In this document: positions 42,465 to 50,804 of the stretch, one piece after another
How positions within the stretch are numbered: position 1 is the stretch's first letter
Layout: each line of letters opens with the position of its first letter
Assembly: GCA_028343435.1 (NCBI GenBank)
Contig: JAOLYM010000005.1
Coordinates: 1 to 64,000, forward strand
DNA: 64,000 bases
Origin: Candidatus Nitrosopelagicus sp.
GTDB taxonomy: Archaea > Thermoproteota > Nitrososphaeria > Nitrososphaerales > Nitrosopumilaceae
Direction: 5' to 3'
The notes under the pieces: model-generated
Database searches by the model: none
What the model was told of the DNA's origin: nothing
Seen by the model: only the letters and a program-made list of their open reading frames with translations
Program-made: the position numbers and the translations under genes

Positions 42465-43011
42465 TCAAATAGATAAACTAGCAGTCGAATTAGAAATTCC
42501 AGAAGGAGTTACAGTATCATATAATAGACCAATGATAACAGTTCAAGGTCCATTAGGGAAAACTTGGAAAAGCTTCAAAAAAATCCCCGTAACAATTGAT
42601 GTTACCGATGGAAAAGTACATTTCAAAGCACAGGGAACGAGAGATAAAAACCGCGCAATTATGAATACATCAAGATCACTTATCAGAAATCTTTGCGAAG
42701 GAGTTGTAGAAGGATATACAATTAAGATGAAAATTGTATTTTCGCACTTTCCTATTACAGTGAAAGTTGATGGTAAAACAGTTCTAATTGAGAATTTCCA
42801 AGGCGAACGTGCTCCAAGAAAAACAAAGATTTGGGGAGAGACAAAAGTTGTTCCAAAAGGTGATGACGTCATAATAACAGGACATGTTTTAACAGACGTA
42901 TCACAAACAGCTGCAGAAATAGAAAATGGCTCAAGAGTAAAGAATAAAGATCATCGTGTATTTTTAGACGGCGTCTATAAATTTGAAAAGAAAAAAGGTA
43001 TCGAGAATTAA
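42454..43011 (+). CDS. rpl6: Ribosomal protein uL6
   Basis: VELEIPEGVTVSYNRPMITVQGPLGKTWKSF...MKIVFSHFPITVKV. Confidence 0.95.
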   Translation: MSTSQIDKLAVELEIPEGVTVSYNRPMITVQGPLGKTWKSFKKIPVTIDVTDGKVHFKAQGTRDKNRAIMNTSRSLIRNLCEGVVEGYTIKMKIVFSHFPITVKVDGKTVLIENFQGERAPRKTKIWGETKVVPKGDDVIITGHVLTDVSQTAAEIENGSRVKNKDHRVFLDGVYKFEKKKGIEN

Positions 43012-43022
43012 TTTTAAAATAA

Positions 43023-43316
43023 TTGACCCTAGATAACGAATTCAAAGAGCAGACTGAAAAATTAGTTTCTGAAACATTAGAGTTATACAAAAATGCAGGA
43101 GCGTCACCTAGAATAGGTGATGTGTGGAAGTGTGAAAACACAGGAGATTTTCTATGTGGTTTTTTTGTAGGCGAGATGGTGGGTTCAGCACTAAGTGCAT
43201 TTCAGGTATATCATAAAAGAGAACCAAGTGCAGAAGAGCATATGGAAATTGTAGAAATTGTTGAAAAACATTCAGACGATATTGTTGCTTTTTTCACAAA
43301 ATTCAATCCAAATTAA
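43023..43316 (+). CDS. Hypothetical protein following uL6
   Basis: 97-aa ORF, TTG start. Confidence 0.6.
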   Translation: MTLDNEFKEQTEKLVSETLELYKNAGASPRIGDVWKCENTGDFLCGFFVGEMVGSALSAFQVYHKREPSAEEHMEIVEIVEKHSDDIVAFFTKFNPN

Positions 43317-43359
43317 TTCGTCGGAAGGATTAAATCGCATTTTACTTGGAAAAAATTAT

Positions 43360-43433
43360 GCCGCGTTAGCTCAGCCTGGTAGAGCGTTCGACTGTTAATC
43401 GATTGGTCATCAGTTCAAATCTGATACACGGCG
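43360..43433 (+). tRNA. tRNA-Asn (anticodon GTT), CCA not encoded
   Basis: Cloverleaf folded by hand: GCCGCGT TA GCTC AGCCTGGTA GAGC G TTCGA CTGTTAA TCGAT TGGTC ATCAG TTCAAAT CTGAT ACACGGC G. Confidence 0.93.
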
Positions 43434-43481
43434 CCTTCTAATCTTCAAAATTAGTTAGATGATTTTTTGCACGTTGTTAGT

Positions 43482-43508
43482 TTAGATCGTTAGACAGGAT
43501 CGATCTAA
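43482..43508 (+). repeat. 8-bp perfect inverted repeat TTAGATCG/CGATCTAA downstream of tRNA-Asn
   Basis: TTAGATCG(43482-43489), CGATCTAA(43501-43508). Confidence 0.6.
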
Positions 43509-43546
43509 TATTGGATCTATTATAGAAAGTATGCAGGAGTGTTACA

Positions 43547-43795
43547 TTGGCCAGAACTAGAAGGGCTAACAGATATTGTGTAGATTGTGGTGCAAGACTT
43601 GTTTATTATCCAAGATTATCAAATCCAAAAGCACCAAATGAGCACAGAGTTTTGGTTTATGCATGCCCGGATTGCACAGAGGACTTTGAAAAACCAAAAA
43701 TGTTTTCAATAAAAAGAAATGTTACAGAGGACCCACTGGAAACTGTTGAGATAGAGATTACACAGATACAAAGAAAGCTTGCAAAAAGTAAATAG
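43547..43795 (+). CDS. Small zinc-ribbon protein
   Basis: RYCVDCGARLVYY...YACPDCTEDF; TTG start. Confidence 0.65.
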   Translation: MARTRRANRYCVDCGARLVYYPRLSNPKAPNEHRVLVYACPDCTEDFEKPKMFSIKRNVTEDPLETVEIEITQIQRKLAKSK

Positions 43796-43817
43796 AGGAA
43801 AAAATTTCTGAAAATCA

Positions 43818-44039
43818 ATGTATCCTGAAAAAATTCGTTCACGTGCATGGTACCTAGTTCCAATTTTCTTTGGATTGATAGGAGGAGTAATTGCATACTT
43901 TGCAATAAGAAGAGATGATCCTCAAAAGGCAAAAAAATGTTTATGGGTCGGAATTATTCTAACCGCCATTAACGTTATCGTGAATATTTCATTATTTTCA
44001 ACTGGAACTTTTGAGCAAGATTATAGCGTAAATGTCTAA
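43818..44039 (+). CDS. Small two-TM membrane protein
   Basis: WYLVPIFFGLIGGVIAYFAIRRDDPQKAKKCLWVGIILTAINVIVNI. Confidence 0.65.
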   Translation: MYPEKIRSRAWYLVPIFFGLIGGVIAYFAIRRDDPQKAKKCLWVGIILTAINVIVNISLFSTGTFEQDYSVNV

Positions 44040-44075
44040 ATGTTTCTAAATTCGAGTTTAGAAATATTATTAATT
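44039..44075. repeat. Palindromic repeat, copy 1
   Basis: AATGTTTCTAAATTCGAGTTTAGAAATATTATTAATT; 33 of 37 positions match copy 2 at 44958-44994. Confidence 0.75.
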
Positions 44076-44118
44076 TTGACGTGTTAAACTAGTTATATCA
44101 TGAATTCTTTGTCTTCTC

Positions 44119-44562
44119 ATGTCACGTCTAAGAGATAATGTAGAAAGATGGCTTATACATGAAAACTATGATTTCAACCAATCAAAAGCAGATGATGCAG
44201 CATTCAAAATTACAATAAATAATTCAGACGGATTGGGAAACGATACAGAAGTTTTTGAGCCGAAGGCACAAGAAAACATTCTAGTCATAGGAATTAAAAT
44301 TGAAATGAAAACAAAACAATTAATCAGATTTAGAGAATTAAATGAAACAGAACAAGATAACTTTAAGAAAAAAATTGACGACTTTTGTTACTCAATCAAG
44401 GCAGTGGGTAAATTTTTAGAGGAAGATGGAAAGAAAAAGGTGGGCGTTTACATCATTTTAGATAAGCAAGAACAGCTAAATCAACCATCATTCTTCAAAG
44501 CACTAGAAGAAATTATTGAAATGAGTGAAAAGACAAACCGATTTTTGATCAAGACATTTTAA
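44119..44562 (+). CDS. DUF2299-like protein
   Basis: 147-aa ORF, overall layout resembles archaeal DUF2299 proteins (from memory, not searched). Confidence 0.55.
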   Translation: MSRLRDNVERWLIHENYDFNQSKADDAAFKITINNSDGLGNDTEVFEPKAQENILVIGIKIEMKTKQLIRFRELNETEQDNFKKKIDDFCYSIKAVGKFLEEDGKKKVGVYIILDKQEQLNQPSFFKALEEIIEMSEKTNRFLIKTF

Positions 44563-44576
44563 TCCAAAAAATCTAA

Positions 44577-44766
44577 TTTGTTCGTAAAAGCTAAACCCCC
44601 TCAATATCATTACCAATTTACGAACAGACCATATTTTTAAAAACGTCAAAAAACATGGGGGGTTGAACATTTGTTCGTAGATATGTAAACCAACGGTCAA
44701 AACACCACCATTACCCATTACAACATACCATGTTAGTTTGAGTTAGTCACGAAAGCTAAACCCCCT
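44577..44766. ncRNA. Candidate structured intergenic element with repeated complementary motifs
   Basis: TTTGTTCGTA x2 (44577-44586, 44670-44679), complement TACGAACA (44619-44626); AAAGCTAAACCCCCT x2 (44587-44601, 44752-44766), complement GGGGGGTT (44657-44664). Confidence 0.4.
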
Positions 44767-44957
44767 AAATTACATCAAAAAATATGAAAAAATTATCCAA
44801 ACACTGATAATTCCAGCAGTCAAAGGATACCAAAACTTTGGAATACTTTGTGGTTTTGAATTTGAAAATATTCCGTGCTCATTATTGTTTGGTTTCACGC
44901 ATACATTATGTCAAAAGTTGCTTTAAGTGATAGCAAAACCTACCGTGTAAGATAAGT

Positions 44958-44994
44958 AATGTTTCTAAATTCGAATTAAGAAATATTGTTTATT
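44958..44994. repeat. Palindromic repeat, copy 2
   Basis: AATGTTTCTAAATTCGAATTAAGAAATATTGTTTATT. Confidence 0.75.
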
Positions 44995-44995
44995 G

Positions 44996-45418
44996 CTACT
45001 CCTCGTTCATAGGAAGATGAGGAAGAACGAATATTTTTTCAGGCTCAATCTTGAGAATGATTCGTTTTTCACCAGGACGTTTGAAAGGGTATTTTTCTTT
45101 CCCCATGTACTGTTTTGTTAGAAAATCAGCGTGTTTGTATTCATAATCAGGGATTATTTCGACCACTTTACCTCTAATCGAGGTCATGTCAAGAGGATTC
45201 TTAGAATCAACTACAGAGATTGCAACACGAGGATCACGCAGTATGTTTTTGTGCTTTAACCTACCTTCAGCAGTATTGATTCGTATGTGAGAATCTTCAA
45301 AATCCCCCCACACAGGTGTGACTTGAGGTGAACCATCAGGCATGGTTGTGGCCAAAAAAACCAGATTTTTACCATTTAGAAGAACTTCAGCCTTGGAATC
45401 CATACTAAAATAACACAA
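44996..45418 (-). CDS. PPOX-class (pyridoxamine 5'-phosphate oxidase-like) flavin/F420 oxidoreductase
   Basis: NLVFLATTMPDGSPQVTPVWGDFEDSHIRINTAEGRLKHKNILRDPRVAISVVD. Confidence 0.85.
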   Translation of the reverse strand: MCYFSMDSKAEVLLNGKNLVFLATTMPDGSPQVTPVWGDFEDSHIRINTAEGRLKHKNILRDPRVAISVVDSKNPLDMTSIRGKVVEIIPDYEYKHADFLTKQYMGKEKYPFKRPGEKRIILKIEPEKIFVLPHLPMNEE

Positions 45419-45429
45419 ATTGAATATTT

Positions 45430-45870
45430 ATGTCTCAAAAATTTCAAAATACCATGAAGTTGACGATACCATTCACAGGACATGAACAAGTTTTATCACT
45501 ACACGAGAAAACCTTGGAAATTACCAAAGATGGCAGCCTTACACCTCAAGGAGATTGTATTGTAGGAGTAAATTCAGACATATCATGTATAGATTTACCT
45601 GAAAAAATGAAAGAAAAAATACAAAACCCAGAATCAAAAATATCATTCACTCTTAAAGTAGGAAAATTCAGATTCAAAATTCAAGGTCATGGTTCTGAAA
45701 AGCTAACGCTAAAGCATGTAAGCGACATAGTACTACGTAAGAGCGCATTCACATGCTCACGTACTATCGCTATCAATTGCGACAAGGCATCCAGTGACAT
45801 ACCTAGAGACTTGGTCAGTCTCCTTCAAAACCCGCAAACCAAGGGCAAGATGATCATAGAGGTATTGTAA
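45430..45870 (+). CDS. DUF371-like archaeal protein
   Basis: FTGHEQVLSLHEKTLEITKDGSLTPQGDCIVGV. Confidence 0.7.
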   Translation: MSQKFQNTMKLTIPFTGHEQVLSLHEKTLEITKDGSLTPQGDCIVGVNSDISCIDLPEKMKEKIQNPESKISFTLKVGKFRFKIQGHGSEKLTLKHVSDIVLRKSAFTCSRTIAINCDKASSDIPRDLVSLLQNPQTKGKMIIEVL

Positions 45871-46371
45871 TCAGTGTCTTTTTTCAAAGACCGTTGTAAC
45901 TGCACGATTTACAATCTCCATCATCAAGTATTGACTATACTCCTGCTTATTTTGAGAGTTTTTCGCCTTACCAGTCTTTTTTGAAAGTCCGTCTAGAAGT
46001 TGTTCAATATGTTTTGACGTAGACTTTATGACTGTAGAGTATTTCTTCTCAAAGTCTTTTGGGGTTTCATAGTCAAGAAACTTGGTCGATGTACCGTAGA
46101 ATTTTATCATAGCACCACGCTTTTCTTCGATTTTCACCACTTCAATTAATTCAGCGCCTTTCAAGATTTCTAGATGATGTCTAGTTGTCGTAAGGGCTTT
46201 TTTGAATCCATTCTTTTTTAATTGAGCCGTGATTTGTTCTGCGTTAAGATGTTTTCGATATAGCATTTGCAGAATTTTTGCTCGTGCGGGGTCCTCGATA
46301 GCTTTTGCATGCTCCAGACTTGTTGCAAGTGTACGATTCACCGATATTGGTTTTTCGAGTATTGTTGACAT
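45871..46371 (-). CDS. ArsR-like winged-helix transcriptional regulator
   Basis: EDPARAKILQMLYRKHLNAEQITAQLKKNGFKKALTTTRHHLEILKGAELIEVVKI. Confidence 0.8.
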   Translation of the reverse strand: MSTILEKPISVNRTLATSLEHAKAIEDPARAKILQMLYRKHLNAEQITAQLKKNGFKKALTTTRHHLEILKGAELIEVVKIEEKRGAMIKFYGTSTKFLDYETPKDFEKKYSTVIKSTSKHIEQLLDGLSKKTGKAKNSQNKQEYSQYLMMEIVNRAVTTVFEKRH

Positions 46372-46476
46372 GTTGTTTTTTCTATAGATCTTAGCTAAAA
46401 GTTATCTGTATCAGTATTTTTTGTCCAAATCCGTTATTTTTTTTATGCAATTAAAAATCTAGTAGCAGACTGTATA

Positions 46477-46519
46477 ATTATAGTAGTATTATCATTATTA
46501 TTGTAGCACATACTATAAT
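46477..46519. promoter_or_regulatory. 9-bp perfect inverted repeat upstream of the HTH gene, operator or hairpin candidate
   Basis: ATTATAGTA(46477-46485)/TACTATAAT(46511-46519). Confidence 0.35.
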
Positions 46520-46668
46520 GTTCGTAGTGGTATCAATAACATTAATACAGTTACAAAAAAATCAGTAGAGGTTCAAAAATCAGGATTTTTGGGAAAAAAT
46601 CCACAAAATTAGAGCAATGCAGCCAAAATAGGTTGGATGTAGGGAAAATATAGTATTTAGAAATCGAG

Positions 46669-47493
46669 TTAAAGAGAGTGACCAGTAGTGCGTTCGTATG
46701 CTACAGTATACCTATCAGTCATTTTTTGAATAATTTCGCTAGGGATTGCAGGAGCAACAGGTTCTTGTCCCATCGCTCTTGAATTTTCAAATTGTTTTTG
46801 ATACCCGTGTTCAGTTAACCAGTCACGAAGAAGTTGTTTATCAAATGCTTCCTGGATTTTTCCAGGACTGTAAGAAGATTTGGGCCATAAACGGTACTCA
46901 TCAGGACCAATAGAATCGCCAAGTGTAATTTTACCATTCAGTCTTCCAAATTCTAACTTTAGATCTGCCAAAATGAATCCTGCGGCATCTGCAATTAAGG
47001 ACATTTTATTGTAAATTTGAATGGTTTTTTCAGATAACCATTCATAATCTTCTAATGTTACAAGGTTTTGTCTTATTGCATCATCCTTTGTTATAGGAAT
47101 ATCATGTTCAGACTTTGTCGTAGGATCAAATAATGGAGAAGAAAGTTTTGCAGCAAGAGTCGTATCAGTGTTATCAGGTAAAGTAATCTCTCCAGACTTC
47201 CATCTACTAACCAAACTACCATAGAAATAGCCACGTACAACACATTCTATGGGCAACATTTCCATTTTCTTGACAATTATTTCAGTATCTGAATACGATT
47301 TTACAAAATGATTATCAACTTCTAGTTGTTCAAACCAAAATTTTGCAAATTTACATAATACTTTGCCTTTTTTAGGAATCTCATCATTGAATTTAACATC
47401 ATATGCAGATACACGATTACTAAAATTGAATAATAACGTGTCATCACCCATATCATAAACATCTTTTACTTTACCAGAATTAAGAAATTTCAT
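46669..47493 (-). CDS. purC: Phosphoribosylaminoimidazole-succinocarboxamide synthase
   Basis: [46 protein letters not shown]. Confidence 0.95.
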   Translation of the reverse strand: MKFLNSGKVKDVYDMGDDTLLFNFSNRVSAYDVKFNDEIPKKGKVLCKFAKFWFEQLEVDNHFVKSYSDTEIIVKKMEMLPIECVVRGYFYGSLVSRWKSGEITLPDNTDTTLAAKLSSPLFDPTTKSEHDIPITKDDAIRQNLVTLEDYEWLSEKTIQIYNKMSLIADAAGFILADLKLEFGRLNGKITLGDSIGPDEYRLWPKSSYSPGKIQEAFDKQLLRDWLTEHGYQKQFENSRAMGQEPVAPAIPSEIIQKMTDRYTVAYERTTGHSL

Positions 47494-47501
47494 TACAGCA
47501 T

Positions 47502-47882
47502 CTACGACCCCATCATCCCAGGCATTGCAATTGGTTCACGATAAACTTTACTTACATACACACCTTCACTGGAAGTTACAATGACAAATTGTAATGAATT
47601 TCCTTGAGGCGGAGAAATGATTTCGTATTGTCCAGGTTTTAAAGTTCCAAGATATATTTTATCACCATCACCAAAATTTAGTTCGACATTTGTTAGAGGT
47701 TTAGTTCCAGTGTTTTCTAAAGAAACACGTGCCATGATAAACAAGCTCTGTTTTTCTTTTGTGGGATCAACAGACAAGGAATATTCTTCTTGTGTAAGAC
47801 CATTAGGCGTGAAAAATATGACAAATACAACGCCTGTAACAGCAGCTATAATTCCTCCAATTATAGGAATTTTATTTACCAT
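47502..47882 (-). CDS. Membrane-anchored hypothetical protein
   Basis: Start trimmed to [24 protein letters not shown]; extracellular-like beta domain. Confidence 0.6.
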   Translation of the reverse strand: MVNKIPIIGGIIAAVTGVVFVIFFTPNGLTQEEYSLSVDPTKEKQSLFIMARVSLENTGTKPLTNVELNFGDGDKIYLGTLKPGQYEIISPPQGNSLQFVIVTSSEGVYVSKVYREPIAMPGMMGS

Positions 47883-47983
47883 TAAAAAACAACAAAAAAC
47901 TAGAATAATAGTTTTGTAACTATTTGTCGGAATATACAGCAAAAAATCAATACAAACTAGGACTTGGAACATTAATGTCTAAT

Positions 47984-48184
47984 CTATTGATCTGAAAATC
48001 TTTGTTTCCAATCCCAAGTTTTTACAAATTTTAATACAAGTCCAATCAAAATCAAGAGTATTCCAACAGATATGTGAAGACTGTAATCGAATAATGTTGT
48101 CGTATGCAAAAATACACCAGCAACTAATACCAAAAACCCGATTGCAAAACAGGCAATCATACCTGTAAATGCAATTTGATTCAC
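47984..48184 (-). CDS. Small two-TM membrane protein
   Basis: 66 aa, two hydrophobic segments. Confidence 0.6.
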   Translation of the reverse strand: MNQIAFTGMIACFAIGFLVLVAGVFLHTTTLFDYSLHISVGILLILIGLVLKFVKTWDWKQRFSDQ

Positions 48185-48275
48185 GTACTGTCTAACTATT
48201 ACAATAATTTAAGAAAAACATTGACGTCTATATCCAAATGGATAAGAATAGCACATACCAAGTATGCTATAGAAA

Positions 48276-48557
48276 TTGAATAAATTACGAAGAAACCAAA
48301 TCATAGTAGGAATTGTTAGCATTTTGATAATAGTTGCAATTATTGTAAACATGGAGATTGACGAACAAAACAGACTTGATAAAATTGAAGAATGTAGGGC
48401 AATCATTAGTGAGCATTTGGATAATCCTTGTGTTGACAATGATCAATGTGAGAAAAGACAAGAAGCTGAAGAACAAAAATGCTTCAATGAATTTGATGAA
48501 CTGACACATAATGAACGTAAGTATGATAACATGAAGATCATAGCACGTTCGCCATGA
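48276..48557 (+). CDS. Membrane-anchored small Cys-containing protein
   Basis: IIVGIVSILIIVAIIV helix then C...CVDNDQC...C. Confidence 0.55.
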   Translation: MNKLRRNQIIVGIVSILIIVAIIVNMEIDEQNRLDKIEECRAIISEHLDNPCVDNDQCEKRQEAEEQKCFNEFDELTHNERKYDNMKIIARSP

Positions 48558-48645
48558 CCTTGAATTTTGAAGAATAATACAGGATGTTAATCGGAAATAA
48601 GTCTAAACCAACACTTTATATCATTTGTAGAATAATAGATTTTTC

Positions 48646-48852
48646 TTATTCAAGTTTCATCATAGACCCAAGAATACTAGATTGCCAACTTAGATCAATT
48701 TTTTGTACGTTCTTGATTTTTTGTTTTGCCAGTACGTCCATTACGTTTGAAAGATAAGAATTTGTGCGGCTGAATGATTTTTTGTGACAGGTACAACTGC
48801 ACTTTTTTCCATCACAACAAAACTTTGCACAAGAAGTACATCGTAATTTCAT
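48646..48852 (-). CDS. Small Cys-rich (probable metal-binding) protein
   Basis: MKLRCTSCAKFCCDGKKCSCTCHKK: nine Cys in the first 24 residues or so. Confidence 0.6.
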   Translation of the reverse strand: MKLRCTSCAKFCCDGKKCSCTCHKKSFSRTNSYLSNVMDVLAKQKIKNVQKIDLSWQSSILGSMMKLE

Positions 48853-48890
48853 GGCATATAATTACAAAATTACTATTTAAGACCCCGAGA

Positions 48891-48937
48891 TGAGAGTGAT
48901 TCAGCCTAACTTGCAGGAAGGATGAGAATCACTCTCA
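48891..48937. repeat. 12-bp perfect inverted repeat with 23-nt loop
   Basis: TGAGAGTGATTC(48891-48902)/GAATCACTCTCA(48926-48937). Confidence 0.7.
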
Positions 48938-48982
48938 ATCTGGTTGTAAACTACTTGCAAAATCAGTATAAAAGAACAAAAA

Positions 48983-49123
48983 TCAGCTTTGTTGTTTCTT
49001 TTTTTCTTTTAATTCCTTTTGTCGTTTTGCAAAATCTTTTGCATTATCATGTTCTTTGTCTAATTCTTCAAAAAATTTATTTGAAAATCCTTTCTTATCA
49101 ATAGAACGTGTTTCTTTACTCAT
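48983..49123 (-). CDS. Small charged protein (46 aa), absent from the ORF track
   Basis: MSKETRSIDKKGFSNKFFEELDKEHDNAKDFAKRQKELKEKKKQQS*. Confidence 0.5.
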   Translation of the reverse strand: MSKETRSIDKKGFSNKFFEELDKEHDNAKDFAKRQKELKEKKKQQS

Positions 49124-49368
49124 TTTTCAAAATCCTGTTCGGGAATTATAGATAACGTAGTAGTTGCAGTAACATGTTCGATATTACGTATTTGTTTTGT
49201 AATTATATCTTCAATTTCAGAAGAACTTTCGCCTTGAATTTTTGTAAATATATCATAATAACCAAACGTACCTTTTGCTTCTTTCACCAAATCAATATCT
49301 AACAATGCCTTTAGTACTTCCATTTCATGTGCCATTTTACATTGAACTAAAACGTATGCAGTTTCCAT
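49120..49368 (-). CDS. Stand-alone Lrp/AsnC ligand-binding (RAM) domain protein
   Basis: ETAYVLVQCKMAHEMEVLKALLDIDLVKEAKGTFGYYDIFTKIQG. Confidence 0.8.
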   Translation of the reverse strand: METAYVLVQCKMAHEMEVLKALLDIDLVKEAKGTFGYYDIFTKIQGESSSEIEDIITKQIRNIEHVTATTTLSIIPEQDFEK

Positions 49369-50804
49369 TAGACACTTTTCATCTGTTTCATCTTATTAAA
49401 ATTTGGGGTTATTCCTAATGGTGCATAATCACCAGTTGCACATGTGAAACACATTGAATCTTTTGGAATGCCAACGGCATTTGCAAGATTCTCTGCATCA
49501 TTGTATCCTAAAAAGTCTGCACCAATATCATTACGAACTTTCTCAATCATTTCTTTTTCTGTAAGATCTTTACCGCCATCAAATGTTGCCAATTCTTCTT
49601 GTGATGGGAAATCTATTCCAGCATAACATGGGAATTTAATTGGAGGGTAAGTAACCATCATGCTAATTTTTTTAGCTCCTGACCGACGTAATGCTTTGAT
49701 AATTGCTTTAGAACTAGTACCACGAACTAAACTATCATCTATCACAATGATATGTTTATCCTCAATAACTTCACGAATTGGAATAATCCATCTGTTAATT
49801 TCTACTCTATCACTTTGATGTGGTTCGATGAAACTTCTTAACGGACCTTTCTTACTATAACGATCTTTTAGTAAACCTTCATCAAATTGTATTCCAAGCT
49901 CTTGTGCAAAACCAAGTGCAGCAGGTCTTGCAGAATCAGGTACAGGAATTACAACATCAGCATCATGAATTGGATATTTTTTTGCAAGGAATTGACCAAT
50001 TCTTTTTCTTGCAAGATAGATGTTTGTTCCCTCCATTTTGCTCGAGGGTTGAGCGAAATATGTAAACTCAAATGAACAATGTGCACGATTCTTATCATCA
50101 GAAAACATTTCAGTTTCAAAGCCACCCTCTTTACTAATTTTAATTAATTCACCAGGTACGACATCACGAACTAGTTTTGCACCTATAGCAGAAATTGCCG
50201 AGGATTCAGAAGTCACAATGTGTACATTACCATCTTCTTTGTGACCTAAAACCATAGGACGAAATCCTTTTGGATCTCTTGCAGCAAACACAGCATCGTC
50301 ATCAGAAAGAAAGGTGAAACAAAAGGAGCCAACCATTTCATTTTTCAGTATAGATAATGCATTTCCAAGTTTTCCGTTTTCAGTAATTAATGAAACTAGT
50401 CTTTGTGCTGCAACAAGTGTGTCACTAGCATTTTGCGGAGTAAAAGTGCAACCACCTACAAGATTGGAAAGTTCTTCAACGTTGGATATTGTTCCATTAT
50501 GTGCAACACATAGATCCTTAACTTTTAGTGGCTGTGCACTCTCAAGATCACTTTTTCCAACAGTAGAGTATCTAACATGTCCAATAGCAGAATGTGATGC
50601 ATATTCTTCAGTGATTTTTTTAAATTCTCCAGAAGAACCTGAGACAAGTCCAAGTCGTTTTAGCGGAGCTTTATTTGGTATTGCCAAGCCCCATGCCTCC
50701 TGACCTCTATGTTGTAATGCACGTAATGCGTCAATTACCATAGGAATTACATTTACGTCACCTTCACTGTAAATTCCAACTACACCGCAGTTTTCTTTAA
50801 CCAT
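49368..50804 (-). CDS. purF: Amidophosphoribosyltransferase
   Basis: CGVVGIYSEG N-terminal nucleophile region; IIVIDDSLVRGTSSKAII PRPP loop. Confidence 0.96.
   Translation of the reverse strand: MVKENCGVVGIYSEGDVNVIPMVIDALRALQHRGQEAWGLAIPNKAPLKRLGLVSGSSGEFKKITEEYASHSAIGHVRYSTVGKSDLESAQPLKVKDLCVAHNGTISNVEELSNLVGGCTFTPQNASDTLVAAQRLVSLITENGKLGNALSILKNEMVGSFCFTFLSDDDAVFAARDPKGFRPMVLGHKEDGNVHIVTSESSAISAIGAKLVRDVVPGELIKISKEGGFETEMFSDDKNRAHCSFEFTYFAQPSSKMEGTNIYLARKRIGQFLAKKYPIHDADVVIPVPDSARPAALGFAQELGIQFDEGLLKDRYSKKGPLRSFIEPHQSDRVEINRWIIPIREVIEDKHIIVIDDSLVRGTSSKAIIKALRRSGAKKISMMVTYPPIKFPCYAGIDFPSQEELATFDGGKDLTEKEMIEKVRNDIGADFLGYNDAENLANAVGIPKDSMCFTCATGDYAPLGITPNFNKMKQMKSV

Noticed and set aside
44503-44718. 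Minus-strand ORF covering the repeat-rich gap
   Set aside because: Overlaps the end of the DUF2299-like gene, no recognisable motif, and its sequence is explained by the repeated motifs.
44039-44994. Insertion sequence bounded by inverted repeats
   Set aside because: No transposase; the two copies are in the same orientation (each is self-palindromic) and no target-site duplication was seen, so kept only as a repeat observation.
47883-47972. Upstream extension of the 47502 ORF
   Set aside because: [15 protein letters not shown] at 47882 is a better start, giving a normal signal-anchor.
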